NCBI RefSeq assembly: GCF_964355755.1
Contig: NC_092675.1
Location: forward strand, 25,088,412-25,152,411
Reading direction: 5' to 3'
DNA length: 64,000 nt
From: Antedon mediterranea
Lineage: Eukaryota; Echinodermata; Crinoidea; Comatulida; Antedonidae
The position numbers and the translations under genes were made by a program. The notes under the pieces are model-generated. The model was not told the DNA's origin, did not search any database, and was given only the letters and a program-made list of their open reading frames with translations. The number at the start of each line of letters is the position of its first letter. The first letter of the stretch is position 1. This document shows, one piece after another, positions 20,726-33,429 of this stretch.

Positions 20726-21320
20726 CCAAGAAAAACAATTTATCCTTTTTTAAACAAAGATATAAGTATCAAGATATGTACAGTACAAAGTATACGTTTG
20801 TACATACATTTTAACGTTCTCAATATGGCAGAATTTTATTTTACTCGCTACAATAATCTACACAACCAAGTTTTGTATTGATTTATCTTATTGTTTGTAT
20901 CGACCTGAAACGTTTTGATGATTGATAATTTGTGTAAATGAAGCAAGAAAATGATGAAGCTATTTATTATTTGATCCTAAAAATATTATTTATTTATCAA
21001 AAAGGTCAGTCATTGATTGCCGATAACGTAACTTACTTTCAGTTCAACTGTTGCTTGGTATTATGAATTCTGCTTTATGTCGTTATTCAAAGGAAAAAGA
21101 AGAGTTTAAATCATTTTGCAATCGTTTCAATGAATTCCTTTTCTTTGTATCTATAGGTCTAACCATTCTCATTTGATAATCAGTTATAATGATTACACAG
21201 ATACATTTTGTAATGATATTTCTATAATTATTTTTATTGACACATTTTTAAAATACTCGACATTTAAATCTATTATTTAAGTTTTGTTTCTCGTTTGGAG
21301 ACGGTTAAAACATTTTAACC
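20726..21320. other. 3' flank of glutathione transferase gene 1
   Basis: AT-rich sequence with no recognised gene or repeat. It presumably includes the 3' UTR of the gene that ends at 21327. Confidence 0.4.
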
Positions 21321-21326
21321 GTCACT

Positions 21327-22422
21327 TTAGAATTCGGTCTCTGGTCTCTTAGCTAACCATTTAGAAATTTGTTCGTGTGTCTTGATTCGATCATACAAGC
21401 CCTTCAGCTTATGAAAATCGGTTAGTACATCTGGATTGACAAACACTAACCAATCCATAAAACAAAAGAAGTCAATATCTGCCAATGAAATCTACAAAAA
21501 TAAACATACAGTTTTAAGTAAAATGAGTTGTAGGATGTAGATAGTGATATTTATAATAGTTATACACCATAAACAATGTAAATGAAGCATATCTAATGCA
21601 ACTGAATATAATTTTTTTTCGCAAAGTATTCCTTGCCGACCTTTAAAATGATCAGTTGTCGATATGTTTACTTACCGACTCGCCAACAAACCAACCATTG
21701 CCCTCATTATTTTTACACAGTTGTTTCTCAATTGCCTTCAAAATCAATGGAATCTTCTCATCACACAATTCTTTCTTAAGTTCCACCTAAATAAAAAAAA
21801 CGGTGTTATTTCATAGCCAAGATTTCAGCGAAAAGAAATTGTTGTAAACAATCAAATGACCAACAAATGGTGCGACGTAAAGAAATAAGAAATAAACTCA
21901 AACTTAGTTATCACCAATAATAAGAAATAATATTATTAGGAAAATAAAACATTGTTTAAAAAATTATACCTATTTACTTACCTTTTTAGTCTCATCTTTT
22001 TCATAGAAAAATTTAATTATAGGACCTTCTAAATCACGTAAACATTCAGTAATTGCATCGATGGTTGCCTTTTCGATCTTGTCCTTACCAAACATTCCTA
22101 AAACGTATGGAAGTTACATTTATATTTTGTACTCGGCAGAATGTGGCTGAAATTAATTATATCTTGTACTTAGGACTATTGTACCTACCGAATTCATTAG
22201 CCAAGAATCGATTGATAGCAGAACTTTGTGGCAGTTTCATTCCTTTGGCTTCAAGATATGGGAGTTTGCCAAGAGGTGTATCTGCAATACAAATTGGAAA
22301 TTTTAACAAACATCTAGACTGAGCGAAATAAATAACCAACATACAATTGGATAAATTTAACCTACCCCTCTATATAATATCTTCTATTCATCAACAAATG
22401 CTCATTATCATGTTGTTATTAA

Positions 22423-22473
<51 letters not shown>

Positions 22474-23087
22474 ACAACAACGTATGCAAGTATATGGTTA
22501 GTTGAATCATGATAACGCAGTTTAGTTTAAAATGATATTTGCATAAGGCATGATTAAGAGTAAAGTTAGCTTTTGATGGTCTATCAATACTGCAAACATT
22601 TGCGTATGCTAGTTTGCGGTTCGTCTTTCCATTGTAGCTTTTACATGACTTAGCAAAAATTCCATGAGTGCTCTACTGACCAATTGAAATAAAGGTTTTC
22701 AACAGTTTTTTTAGAGTTGGTTCGCTTGAGGCTTATATCAGTGTAGGCCTACTAATGCAACTTAACTTCTTGCTCATTCATATAAAATTATGTTGAACTG
22801 AGTTCGGTTTAGTGCTTAAGAACAACATTCTAATCGATGACTTATTTGATTTGCAATATTTTCTAATTATTTCAAGGCTATCAAAACGAACAGAGATGGA
22901 TAGATGGTAAACTTGTTATACAGTAGGCCTAGTCTCAAACACAATCAATCTTACCGGCTTTCATTGCAGGCCAATTCTCTCGCGGGATTCTCTTATCAAC
23001 ATACTTAACACCAGCAACTTCAAAGAGAATTCTCGCTGTCTCTGCTCTTCCTCTGCCGTTAAAGTAAACCAATGTGTATTCAGACAT
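21327..23087 (-). CDS. Sigma-class glutathione S-transferase 1
   Basis: Five exons (23087-22955, 22281-22189, 22097-21982, 21786-21676, 21491-21327) give 205 residues, normal for sigma GSTs (prostaglandin-D-synthase-like). The N-terminus [17 protein letters not shown] carries the catalytic tyrosine (Y8) and the GRGRAE motif. [10 protein letters not shown] (residues ~65-75) is the glutathione-site SNAIL/TRAI-like segment. The C-terminal helical domain contains [11 protein letters not shown]. The enzyme conjugates glutathione to electrophiles in the cytosol, and some members isomerise prostaglandin H2. Splice phases are 1, 1, 0 and 0, the same as in the neighbouring copy at 24652-27412, so the two are tandem duplicates. 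Identity is only moderate, suggesting an old duplication. Confidence 0.92.
22418..22471. repeat. (TTA)n microsatellite
   Basis: About 17 uninterrupted TTA units in intron 1 of the first glutathione transferase gene. Confidence 0.9.
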
Positions 23088-23454
23088 GATGATATTAAGA
23101 TACACCTAATTCTGTTTACAACAGGGCTGCAGTTACTTGCTCGTTGAAATCAAAAAAGCTAGTGAAAGCTTGCATGACAAACCAAACTATCGCAAGTTTG
23201 GTAAATATTGGCACAAGCAAACCAATTCACTTTCTTGACATTTTACAGTCTATGTCATCAAACTGTTTGAATATAGATAATCTATATGTACGGACCTGGT
23301 TAAATGTACTGTAGTATTTACGATACATGTTATATTATATATTTCAGTAGATTCGCCATGTTATTCTATCCTGCATTAATTTTATGGATTTCTCCAAAAA
23401 CAGAAAAATCATTGTTGTGATAAATACCATGCTTATATTCTAAATGCTATTATA

Positions 23455-23610
23455 GATCCACGTATTAGTCGCGTGCGTGCAACAACTCGACTGTACAGCT
23501 CACTATGTCGGCGGTTGGTCGGTCGGTCGGTCGGTTGATCGGATGGTCGGTAAACACTAACTTGAGCACGCGACTGCAGCCATGTAAATGACATTGTTTT
23601 ATTTTAAATT
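23455..23610. repeat. GGTCGGTCGGTC-containing dispersed repeat
   Basis: CTCACTATGTCGG, a (GGTC)n run, GGTAAACACTAACT and GCACGCGACTGCAGCCATGTA follow in that order. The same order occurs at 61085-61200, so this is an interspersed repeat rather than a simple microsatellite. Confidence 0.7.
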
Positions 23611-24651
23611 TGTAGTCAAATCCTAAGGAAAAAAGTACGTGGACTGTATTATTTAAGAGCTAATATTAACGTAGAAAGATCAGCTTTTATCCATTTGAAG
23701 AGTGTGTATACCAGCACATTTATCTTAATAGTAGTAAGGCTAGGCCTACCAGTACATCAAGATGACGAAAATGTAACTATATTCGTTTTAACGTATTTTA
23801 GGAATTATTATTTGCTAATCGGGAAAGTGTTGAGCAATAATGTTGTTGTAAGGCATAGAGAAAATAATTGTAATTATAGAAATATTATTTTGTTTCATGT
23901 ACCTACTGCATTTTTCTAATTTTTCAAAGATCGTTTATCTATCTCAAACTTTTATTGAAGGTAAAAGGGGCTTATCTGCTCTGAAAAGCACATGTATGTG
24001 ATATAATATATATAATATAATTCAATGTTGTCAGATCCACAATCGACAACACAAGCGCACAATGAATTAAAATGTTTGAGTAAAAAAAAAAATTAAACCA
24101 GTTCAATTTCATGTTAACATCTGTTTTATATACAGTATCAGAGAGTTTGAACAGTTACCGTTTGTGTATAACAATAGTTGTCACAAACACACAATATCGA
24201 GCGTCCTTGATATATTGATGATGGACATTTATATTGCTCACTATAATAATTCAGACGAACTTTTTGTATTCATTGTTATCTCAATTTTATTGTTTTATCG
24301 TTTTCAACAGTTCGAAAGAATAATCCGATACATTAAAATATTAATGTACCAACATGTTTAGACATAAAAGTTAATTAAGATGCTGAGAGACGAGAAAAAA
24401 ATAATAAAACGTAGTATATAGAGTAACAATATAATGTTTGGCTAGTAATATGGGTTGTAAATTTGCTATAAATTATTTAATACAGCCATTATATTCTGAC
24501 ATAATTTCTGCAATCAATAACACTCAGCTCTCCAGCAACAATTTCATTCAAACAGGGAACTCTGGAGAACGGTCATCAACGTCTGCAACCAGACAGGATA
24601 CCAGAAAAGGAAGAAGACACCAGTACCTTATTGGTACATTAATATGTTGAT
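23611..24651. other. Intergenic between the two glutathione transferase genes
   Basis: AT-rich sequence with no supportable gene. It includes the promoter of gene 1 only if that extends beyond 23087; no motif stands out. Confidence 0.4.
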
Positions 24652-26370
24652 TTAGAATGGAGTTACTGGTCGATTTTCAAGCCAATTCGCAATTCCTTTA
24701 TTTGAAGCCACTCTCTTAAAGTTGGCCTTCAATGCTGGGTAATCTTTAAAGGCATCCTCACCAATGTTGTCTACTATCTTCTCCACGTGTGCGTAGACAA
24801 CAATGTCGGCATAAGATATCTTTAAATGAATAAATAATACAGAAAGATTTAATATTTATTCAATGAGTTTATATTCTTATTTGTGGCATTTCTGTTAGAG
24901 TCTTGATCTGTATATAGCTAGTTATATTATTTATATATAATATTATATTATTTATAACAACTTAATATTGATCTCAATTAACATTGGATTCCCATAAATG
25001 AATTTAATACCAGAATTATAACAACGATCAAATCAAGCAAGAACCATGAACATCCCCGCAAATATCAATACTTATTGACGATAAGTATCGATCAGTGCTC
25101 ATCTAACTAATTATGAAAAATAATACGCCTTATTTCTGCCGTATGTTGGCGTTGCAGATACTGGTTGTAATTAAAGTCTTCGTCAAAATTTAATTCTTGT
25201 TTGATTTTGTGAAAATTTAAATTTAAATCAATATGAAGAACGCGCTCGAGACAAATGGGTCTTTTAAATAGTTTACTTTTATTGTAAACTAAGGACAGTA
25301 TTTCCTCTAAAATTTCACATTACCATAAATTGATAATCAATGAATTTGTTCAGTTATTAGAAATATGTAAAGGAGAATTAAAAGTGCCTTGAACTAAACC
25401 AACACTTTAAAGAGTTTCGTAAAATGATACTTAATAATCACCGTAAAATAGATGAAAACTATTTCTTACCGAATTTCCTACAAACCAACCGTGTCCCTCT
25501 GTATTTTTGTTGAGATACTTCGTAAGATTGGTCATTATTGTTGGAGCTATCTTGTCCTTTAACTCACCCACCAGTCTTTGCTACAATAAACAAACAAAAA
25601 TGTAGATGTCATATTATTAATTTTTACAGTTTCTCTCATTCCGGTATAATACTATAAGATTGTTTCGTCTAGAGTGGAAAAGAACATTATCATATCTGGC
25701 ACAATCATACCAACATTGTGAAACACATCTTTATTGATAATGACGATAATGCATTAAACACAAACGGTATTTGTTGATTTTTAAAATGACAATTATTAAC
25801 CACAAAGTTGACTATTTCACACTCATATCATTATCTTAATTGCTTCTTTTTTTTTTTCGAAATGAATTTAAAATGTCTTATATCGCTTCCAAATCATACA
25901 GACAAACAACTGTATAACTAATACTTATGAACATCACTCTTACCCGTTCCTTTGGGTCTTCTTTAGCATAAAATATCAAACTAAGATGCATTTTTAATTC
26001 ACGAGCTACTTCACAAACTACATCGATTGTTGCCTTCTCCTGCTTGTTAGAACCGTATAAACCTGTTTAAAATAGTTTTACAGTTGTAAGTAACAGTTAT
26101 CAGATATATTTAGCTGCAGGATTAATACAACATTTATTTTATTTATATAAAAAAAACACAGATTGTGGTAAATAAACAAACAAAAAAAACATCAATTGCG
26201 GTTAATCAAAGATAAAAACAAGAGGGCGCCAAGATGTAAAGAATCCAAAGTTGCGACAGAAATATTGAACAATTTTGACTTGTTTTATCAATTATTTATT
26301 TAGTATAGTATTTAGTATGTGTATAGTCTTTCATCGAGAGGTTTCATTAAAATAAGTTCATTATTAAAGA

Positions 26371-26416
<46 letters not shown>

Positions 26417-27412
26417 TATACGCTTGTACTGTATGCATATTTAAAACTGAATTATCTTATTTGATGGTAGCATTTGCTCTGTGTAACGTGTAACGTAAAT
26501 CTCGTTAAAGCATCATTTAGTCCAGAAACAGTAAATATCAACCAGCAAATACTAATTTTATCGTGTTTGTTATCAAAGACTATTCTTTGTAGTAACTGTC
26601 TACTGATACAAGGTAAACAAATTTAGAATATTGTTAGCATTGGCTTCGTAAAATAATACCACTTTAAAAGTAGAAAACGAATGAATTTTTATGGAACATT
26701 CACAAAATGTTTGTGAATGTTTCTTTTTGTTTTCTTGGGTATAGAAATATATGTTTATAATGACTGCGATTTGGACAACCTTCATGATCAGAAATACAAA
26801 TTACTCAATACTGACATTACAACTTAAGACTATGAAATCAAAATGATAAATAACTAAAGTAACATACATAGATTAGTAACTGGAATAGCGTCCAGAGCGG
26901 AGCTCTTAATCGTTACTTTACTTACCAAATTCACGAGCAAGATAGTTTTCTACAGCACGTGATTGAGGAATCTGCTCACCATCAACCTCTAAAACGGGAA
27001 GCTGTCCAAAGGGCATTTCTATTGTTTAAAAAAAGTGTATTTGTTAATAACAATCATGCTTTAAACCAGTAAAATAACTGACGTATCAAGACAGTTTCGT
27101 CAAGCTGTCAGCTAGACTTCATCAGTTGGTGTATGTTACTACGAAACCAGATGAAATTGTTTTAACATGTTATATTTGTTATTGTTTAACTAGATCTTTT
27201 GTACTGATCGGAAAATAAAATAGTTGTTTCATCAATTCATATATTGACTGGATTATAAAAACAGAAGAAAAGAATTTACTTGGTTTGAGTGTTGGCCATT
27301 GTGGAGGCACTATTCTGAAGTCTTCGTATTCCTTCTCAGCAGCCGCAAACAATAAGCGAGACGTTTCGCCTACGCCACGAGCAGCAAAGTAGTAGAGCTT
27401 ATACGAAGGCAT
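24652..27412 (-). CDS. Sigma-class glutathione S-transferase 2
   Basis: Five exons (27412-27280, 27018-26926, 26062-25944, 25580-25470, 24819-24652) give 207 residues. The N-terminus [20 protein letters not shown] has the catalytic tyrosine (Y8). [16 protein letters not shown] lines the glutathione site. [10 protein letters not shown] and [10 protein letters not shown] mark the C-terminal domain. Exon lengths match the first copy (133, 93, 116/119, 111, 165/168). An in-frame ATG lies 29 codons further upstream, but I preferred MPSYKLYY because it matches the family start and the exon length of the paralogue. A TATA-like box lies about 90 bp upstream. Confidence 0.92.
26376..26414. repeat. (AT)n microsatellite
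   Basis: About 20 AT units in intron 2 of glutathione transferase gene 2. Confidence 0.9.
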
Positions 27413-27500
27413 TTCAAGTGATGGAACGATCAGAGACGAGTAAGATTGTAACGAAGTAGCATATAGAAATGGATGAGCACTGAACATCAACAATTTAGTC

Positions 27501-27513
27501 TATAAATATATAT
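27501..27513 (-). promoter_or_regulatory. Possible TATA box of glutathione transferase gene 2
   Basis: On the minus strand ATATATATTTATAGACT lies about 90 bp upstream of the chosen start codon. Distance and sequence suit a TATA box, but the surroundings are AT-rich, so the call is weak. Confidence 0.35.
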
Positions 27514-27529
27514 GCGATTTCATAAAGAG

Positions 27530-28743
27530 TGGTACCCAGCACTTTTAAAATAATCCATAGACTGGGTCACATGCAGACAATTGTCCAATCATTAGAACAA
27601 GAAGCCTTATAATAATGCAATATGTTAATAAATATCCATATTCATTAAATTGAATCAAACCATAAAATTAGCAAAGAGATGTTAATTGACTCAAATATGA
27701 GTTTATCGTTCTTAAAAAAACAAAAGCAACAGAAATAGGGGAAACAATTTTTGATAATGAAAAAAGTGTTGACCATGTTAAAGTCATCATTACTAATGTA
27801 TATAGCGAGTTATATGACTCTCACACAAATCTAGTTCCGAGTTTTATGTTTTCTTTCACATAAAGGCACCATTTTCTTTTTCTTCTTTTTTTTTGTGTGT
27901 GCTTTCGGATAGACTTTCATTAAACACATGTTTAGTTTAATGATTTGTTATCGATGGCCATCATTATCTTTGTTATAAAACCTTTCTTTCTTTTTTGACA
28001 GCCATTTTTTTTATACAATTACTCAATTTGCTCTTTCCAAACAACATATCCAATACTATTATAATTGATTACATAACATCGATGATCTAATAATTAAAAA
28101 AAGAATGTATTTGTTTCATTGTAGGTTCTCTATGGCTTTGTTTTAGTTGTATTATGGTTAGTTACTTTACAACTATCTAAATTAATTTAGTTACTGTATA
28201 CTCGGGTCTAGACGGGTATTTTAAAGAACAAACTGAAAACCAAGTTGCCAATACCAAAGAATATAATTCAGATAATTTAAGAAAAACATCATACATAATT
28301 CTACATATTATCGTATAAATGTATTTGTATTAAAAAATATACCGGTAGGCCTACTCATGTTATTGCTGTTGTGTAGCACAATGTATGCTTATTCATATAA
28401 ACACAAACAACAAAGATTGTTTTTGTTACCATTATCTCTTTAAGGCTTAGAAAAGACATTATGTAGCCCAAGCATTATTAGTATCAATTTTTATATAATA
28501 TTTTGTTTTATTATAGACCCTAATAATTATGTAGTCTTGTTTAAAATCAACTTGAGCAGAATCTGAATAAAAAGTGGAGGGCATGACTCACTGATGCTTG
28601 CAATTTCTACTAAAAATTGCATAACTTGCCGAATACATAGTACCAGTACCACCAAAGAAGGTATAATTAAGAACATTTGTATAAACATTTTTGATCATTT
28701 GCTTTAAAACCACTTTTATTATGTTCATCAATCTGATTTCAGC
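27530..28743. other. Intergenic stretch without features
   Basis: AT-rich sequence; I see no gene, no transposon end and no tandem array. Confidence 0.45.
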
Positions 28744-28959
28744 TTATTCACACAAAAAGCAGCATGTTAAAATACCACATAAAGCACCAAAACATCCACA
28801 TGGGCAAAAGTCACAATAATCTACTCCGTAGAAGTCATCGTCTTCCTCTACAACGATAACGCCACCACTTGAAAACGGCTGATCTACAATTATCTCGTCT
28901 TCGACGATGACGTCATCAACTTCGAAGTCATCTGTGGCGCCATACATCGGTGAAAACAT
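28744..28959 (-). CDS. Small acidic protein with Cys-rich tail (CYSTM-like A)
   Basis: A 71-residue single-exon frame. Residues 10-45 are very acidic (VDDVIVEDEIIVD, VEEDDDFYG) and include GGVIVVEED. The C-terminal 23 residues (49-71) hold eight cysteines in a short hydrophobic stretch: C49, C52, C54, C56, C61, C66, C67, C70. Order 'VVVxx(D/E), spacer, Cys-rich hydrophobic tail at the very C-terminus' is that of CYSTM proteins, small palmitoylated or membrane-associated stress proteins. An acceptor (TTAACAG, exon from 28984) precedes the ATG, and a donor on the same strand lies near 30043, so a 5' UTR exon is likely. The family call is by pattern only. Three similar genes follow upstream on the same strand. 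Confidence 0.6.
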   Translation of the reverse strand: MFSPMYGATDDFEVDDVIVEDEIIVDQPFSSGGVIVVEEDDDFYGVDYCDFCPCGCFGALCGILTCCFLCE

Positions 28960-28999
28960 TTCTTGTTTAGGTTAGTACACTTTCCTGTTAATTTAAAAC

Positions 29000-30880
29000 G
29001 TGTTTATAAAAATATCGGGTATTACGTCCTATGAAATAGTTATATCGAGTAAAAAAGATGTATGATATATAATGTTATCTAGTACATGCTAATTATATTT
29101 ATTTTAATTTAATTTTTATTGTTACATGTTTATGTCTTGTCATGATGTATTTCTGTGAGGGTCCCTAATGATCAGTTTCGGCTGGATGGACCATTTGTTG
29201 AAATAAAAAATTCATCATATATTATTGGAATATTGAATCGTTTTATGCTATTTTATGAGTTTTATAGATTTTGTCTATTATATTTAATTTCTCCATTTTC
29301 GATTGTGTCACGTGGACACAATCTTTACGACCATTTACACAATGTGACTTAGAGTCTCCAAACATGTAAAACAAACGTAACATTTTTAGTGTACGGTAAA
29401 TATACGTATTCGTATATTAAACATATCATTTTCATGTATGAAATTCTACAAAACAATATGCAAATTAATAAATTACATCAATAACGAAATATGAGCAACT
29501 TTTACTGGTAGGTTTTATATGCATTATAATTGTTTATTGTAGGCCTATATTCCAATACGGTTTAGAGGCCTGTCATAATAAGGGTATGATCAACACACAG
29601 GGACATATAGTATTATATAGTTCTGAGAGCATTATGAAAGAATCAGTTTCTTTTGTATAGCGGCTCAAAATATTCATTCAACACCATATATATATATGTG
29701 TGTGAGTGGGGTTTAAATGTTTACATCCATGTTTAAAACACGTTCCTTCTTATTATTTTCGAAGTTTTCCTTTTTACAGTTAGAAAGCTGGAATTTATTA
29801 GGCCTGATACTTCCTAAATGATACTTCTTATTGTTAACTAAACTTTCCTACGCCTTGAATCTCTTTTTAACAGATTCTACTCTTTAGCGTATACTCCTTT
29901 CCTATACATCTTGGTTTGGAGAAGAAAGATTATATACTGTTTAAATGAAACGTCCTAGATCATTAATCAAAAGTACATTACAATACATAGACTCTAAATC
30001 AACTAATAATGATATGTAAGTACAATATACCTACCTCTATAAGTGGTTGCAATTTGGTTTTCAATACGTATAAGCCTAGGTATATCGAGTTATAATATTG
30101 CTTCCTTTAACAGCACCTTTTGTCAGTAGGAATACACCTTATGGTGTATTATACCATACATCCATACCACGTAAAGAATTTCTTGCAAGGTCATGCACTA
30201 CATTAGTTACTTATTATTAGCTATGACTAATAAACAACAATATTTCTCCAATTCGTTAAAAAAAATGAAATTAAAGGTTTACATATTAAATTAATAATTA
30301 GTTTTCAATTTGTTTTTGTTGTTTTTTTTGTGGTCACAGTCACGAGTATTGTTAGAATGGAAACTTGTTATTTAAAAAATACATTATTAAAAACATATGT
30401 TATTTTTTTGTGGAATCCAGATGTAATCTGTTTCATGAGGCAAGATCAACGTGTCCCTCTTATATTAATAACAAAATAATTGAACCAAACTATTTATTAA
30501 AATAGTCAATATTGTTAATAACAAATCGTCTATCTGTATGAAATAATTACACATGCCTACAAAAATAAAAATTGATAAATTTTAACGACATAACAGAAAT
30601 TTGTCCAGCTATATAATGACATAACTATATATATATTAACTGAAAGAGAGAACTTCTAGCTTTCTGTGCTCGATATCATTTCTGTTCTTATGTGTTCATG
30701 ATACAATTCAGGTACTTTGAATATAAAGTGTCTGTATTACAAAGTATTAATTTAATCTCTTGATTTGAACCTTTTCATACTAGCTCGATATGTGCAGTGC
30801 TTTAATGTTGTTTTGTTAAGTGTAATCCTGGAGTCTATACTGATTACATCTCAATCAAAATGTTTGAATATTGAGGTGGA
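29000..30880. other. Intergenic, probable 5' UTR exon and promoter of gene A
   Basis: Mostly AT-rich sequence. A minus-strand donor CTTATAGAG/GTAGGTATATTG near 30043 probably ends the first, non-coding exon of gene A. No other gene is seen. Confidence 0.35.
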
Positions 30881-30891
30881 TCGTAAACCAT

Positions 30892-31290
30892 TCAGTCAAA
30901 ATCAGAAACTAGGCAACATATACAGGCGGCGCATAGTGCACCCATACACGCAGCTTCATAAGGGTCCGTCTCCTGACGTCGTCGTCGACTGTCCACGACG
31001 ACAACTCTCTGATTTGGCCTCCGATTATGTGTGTGAACGCTGTAGTTTACTTGTCCTGGAAGAGAACGTCCATGTACCGGCTTATATCCATGATTGGGAG
31101 GATGTTGTTGATGTTGTGGATAGGCTGCCGTCATCCCCGATGTGTAATTTCCGAAAGGATATTGAGCCGAATAAGCAGGAGCCTGTTGCAAAACCGGGGG
31201 TGCAGTGGCGTATTCGTATGGTGGAGGTGGCGGTAGTTGCTGTGGTGGAGGTGGTGGTAGTTGCGGTTGTGGGTTTCCTTGATGGTTCAT
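30892..31290 (-). CDS. Pro-rich protein with Cys-rich tail (CYSTM-like B)
   Basis: The product is 132 residues. Residues 7-30 are proline runs ending PPPPPYEY, a PPxY motif that could bind WW-domain (NEDD4-type) ligases. The middle is rich in Q, H, Y and P. Residues 95-106 read RVVVVDSRRRRQ. The tail (115-132) is CMGALCAACICCLVSDFD with five cysteines. Animal CYSTM1 has the same order: Pro/Tyr-rich N-terminus, VYVVEDQRR-like strand, Cys-rich tail. A splice acceptor (TTTTTATACAG) 19 nt before the ATG and a donor at 31398 show a short 5' UTR intron. I rejected a longer start in the intron. It is the best CYSTM match of the four. Known members localise to the plasma membrane and are linked to stress tolerance. 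Confidence 0.75.
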   Translation of the reverse strand: MNHQGNPQPQLPPPPPQQLPPPPPYEYATAPPVLQQAPAYSAQYPFGNYTSGMTAAYPQHQQHPPNHGYKPVHGRSLPGQVNYSVHTHNRRPNQRVVVVDSRRRRQETDPYEAACMGALCAACICCLVSDFD

Positions 31291-31399
31291 TTCCTTTAAA
31301 TCAGCCTGCAACTGTATAAAAAGCAATTAAATAGATTATAAATGATGTTTTGGTTATATAATATCAATCCAACCTCCTTACTCACAATCGTTTCTTACC

Positions 31400-33000
31400 T
31401 TGTTACTTTAATAATTCAGGAAACCGTCAAAATACATGGATTTGAAATCATGTGTAGAAGGCGTTCATGTCTCGGCCAATTTCACGCATTAAATCCTGCA
31501 CTTAGCACCAATGTGTTAGAGTTAGCAACATTCGTAACAGCAGGATCTTTATTTTGTATTCTATTAATATTCAAAAAGAAGAAATCTAATTCGCCTGACG
31601 TACTCCGATAATAATAGTTCATATCATTATAATACAATTCTATAGTCACTATTATTGATCGATAAGCTTTTGTTAAACATGTTGTGACTGCGCGTCACCG
31701 GTTTCTATGGTTTCCAAAAATGGATATTAAAATCGGTATTTGTGATAGTTACATGGCCAAAACACTGCTGTTGCTTCGAACATTAACTGATGTTAATTAC
31801 CAATAATTATAGATTGCAAACTGGAGCCCCTCATGAGTGTATTAAAGCAAACTTAATATTTTTTCAATATATATGAAGAAATCCTCCCTAAGATCATAAG
31901 ATACAATAGTTTTAAGATGTATAAATAACGTTGTTTATCACATTTGCAGCAGACCCAAATTCCGCGTTGGCGTTTGTAACCAGCAATGCATAGGCCTAGT
32001 TTACATGCCCTATTTTTCGTGAATAAAATATTATGTACTGTACATTATCCGTTGTGCTGCCTACCGTACTATTGTTTCCTGTTTCCAGTATGTACACTAA
32101 CTCTATTTATATACTGTTTGACATATAAGTCTTTAACCTTTTCCGTATAATAATATTATCGATTATTCTTTGGAACTGAATATGTTGAATATGATATTGG
32201 TGTTTTTTTGTTTTATAGTTTGTTTGTTCAGTAAAATACAAATAGAAAACATCTTCTGCTCAAAGTTCTGACTTTTTAAAAATAAATAAGTTCAAATATT
32301 TGTAATTATTGAAAGTAGAGAGTATTTAATAATTTTGTTAAAATGTTATACACCAACAGATCTTTGTTCATATTCATTAATGAACATGCATCATCATCAT
32401 GTGTTTCTTGTTTCAACTAGATATCTTGTACTAGATTCAATGTTTTATCATTTTTTTAAATGTTCGTCATGTGTTGCATGTGAAAAGATGATTACTGAGC
32501 TATAAAATAAACAATACGAAACCAGTAATATAATGTATATTGTACTTTATCAAAGTCATATCCAAATCAATGTTTCATTGGTTTTATATTCAATGACTAA
32601 TCTACGGTGACTAAATTGGAAGTAGGAACGTGTTACGTGATACTCTGATTGTTTCATTATGACTTGCTTTACTATTATGGTAAACAAATCTAACCAGAAT
32701 TTTGAAATAACTGCAATATTTCGAAATTTCAGCTAATTTTACTCTTCCCTGGAATGAATCCATTTAGAATCTATTTCTCGTACGTCTTCACTATAGATTT
32801 TTATTGTACCAAAACAAAACAATAATTGCTTACTCATTGTTTATGTCTAGTGAATGTATATTATCATATTATTCTTTATTATTTCTGTATTGCATTAAAC
32901 TCAACTCAACATAATTATAATGTTTCGCCAAACGATACTGGATCTAAGAATGTTGTTCTCGGTTGTCACTAAAACGTATTAGTACCTTGAGATTCCAAAT
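31400..33000. other. Intergenic stretch without features
   Basis: AT-rich; the 89-codon plus frame at 31342-31611 overlaps the 5' UTR exon of gene B and has no support. No repeat family is recognised. Confidence 0.4.
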
Positions 33001-33004
33001 AGAT

Positions 33005-33295
33005 TTACTCCACTACACCTTCTCGGGGTGAACACATGCAAAAGTCACAAATAGCTGCGATAATCGGAACACGGTGAATTCTTCCTCGATAGTCGTTTGG
33101 TTCCTGTCTAACGCGTCTCTCGTCATCAATGACGCAAACAGTATTCCGTGAAACGCTTCTTGGAAGAATTGTAATCGGCAGTTGGTTATTTTCTTCTTTC
33201 TTCTGAGTAAAGTTATCATTTTCATTACAAATATTTTTTACTGGGTCTTTCTTTTCATTTTCATCATAATTAATGTCTGATTGTTTATTTTCCAT
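33005..33295 (-). CDS. Small charged protein with short Cys tail (CYSTM-like C)
   Basis: The product is 96 residues from ATG at 33295. The N-terminal half is hydrophilic and rich in N, K, E and D. Residues 50-62 (RNTVCVIDDERRV) match the strand-plus-basic motif of gene B (RVVVVDSRRRR). The C-terminal part holds only three cysteines (C83, C86, C88) in IIAAICDFCMCS, so it is a divergent or shortened member. A possible upstream exon (acceptor TTTATTTTCAG at 33430, donor near 34073) suggests a spliced 5' UTR. The start is uncertain because upstream sequence in the same frame is open for 11 more codons without ATG. Confidence 0.5.
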   Translation of the reverse strand: MENKQSDINYDENEKKDPVKNICNENDNFTQKKEENNQLPITILPRSVSRNTVCVIDDERRVRQEPNDYRGRIHRVPIIAAICDFCMCSPREGVVE

Positions 33296-33429
33296 TTTTA
33301 CTTTAGGGCTGCTCTGGTCTATTTTCAATATATAGCGTTATGTCATTTTGCTTGATAATATGTATAATAGGCATCATTACCATCGGTTTCAGAGCCATTA
33401 TTCGTCTCTTGTAGAATTGTATCTGCACT

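Noticed and set aside
30765-31319. 184-codon plus-strand frame
   Set aside because: It is antisense to the CYSTM-like gene B; the proline codons read as glycine/valine-rich on the other strand.
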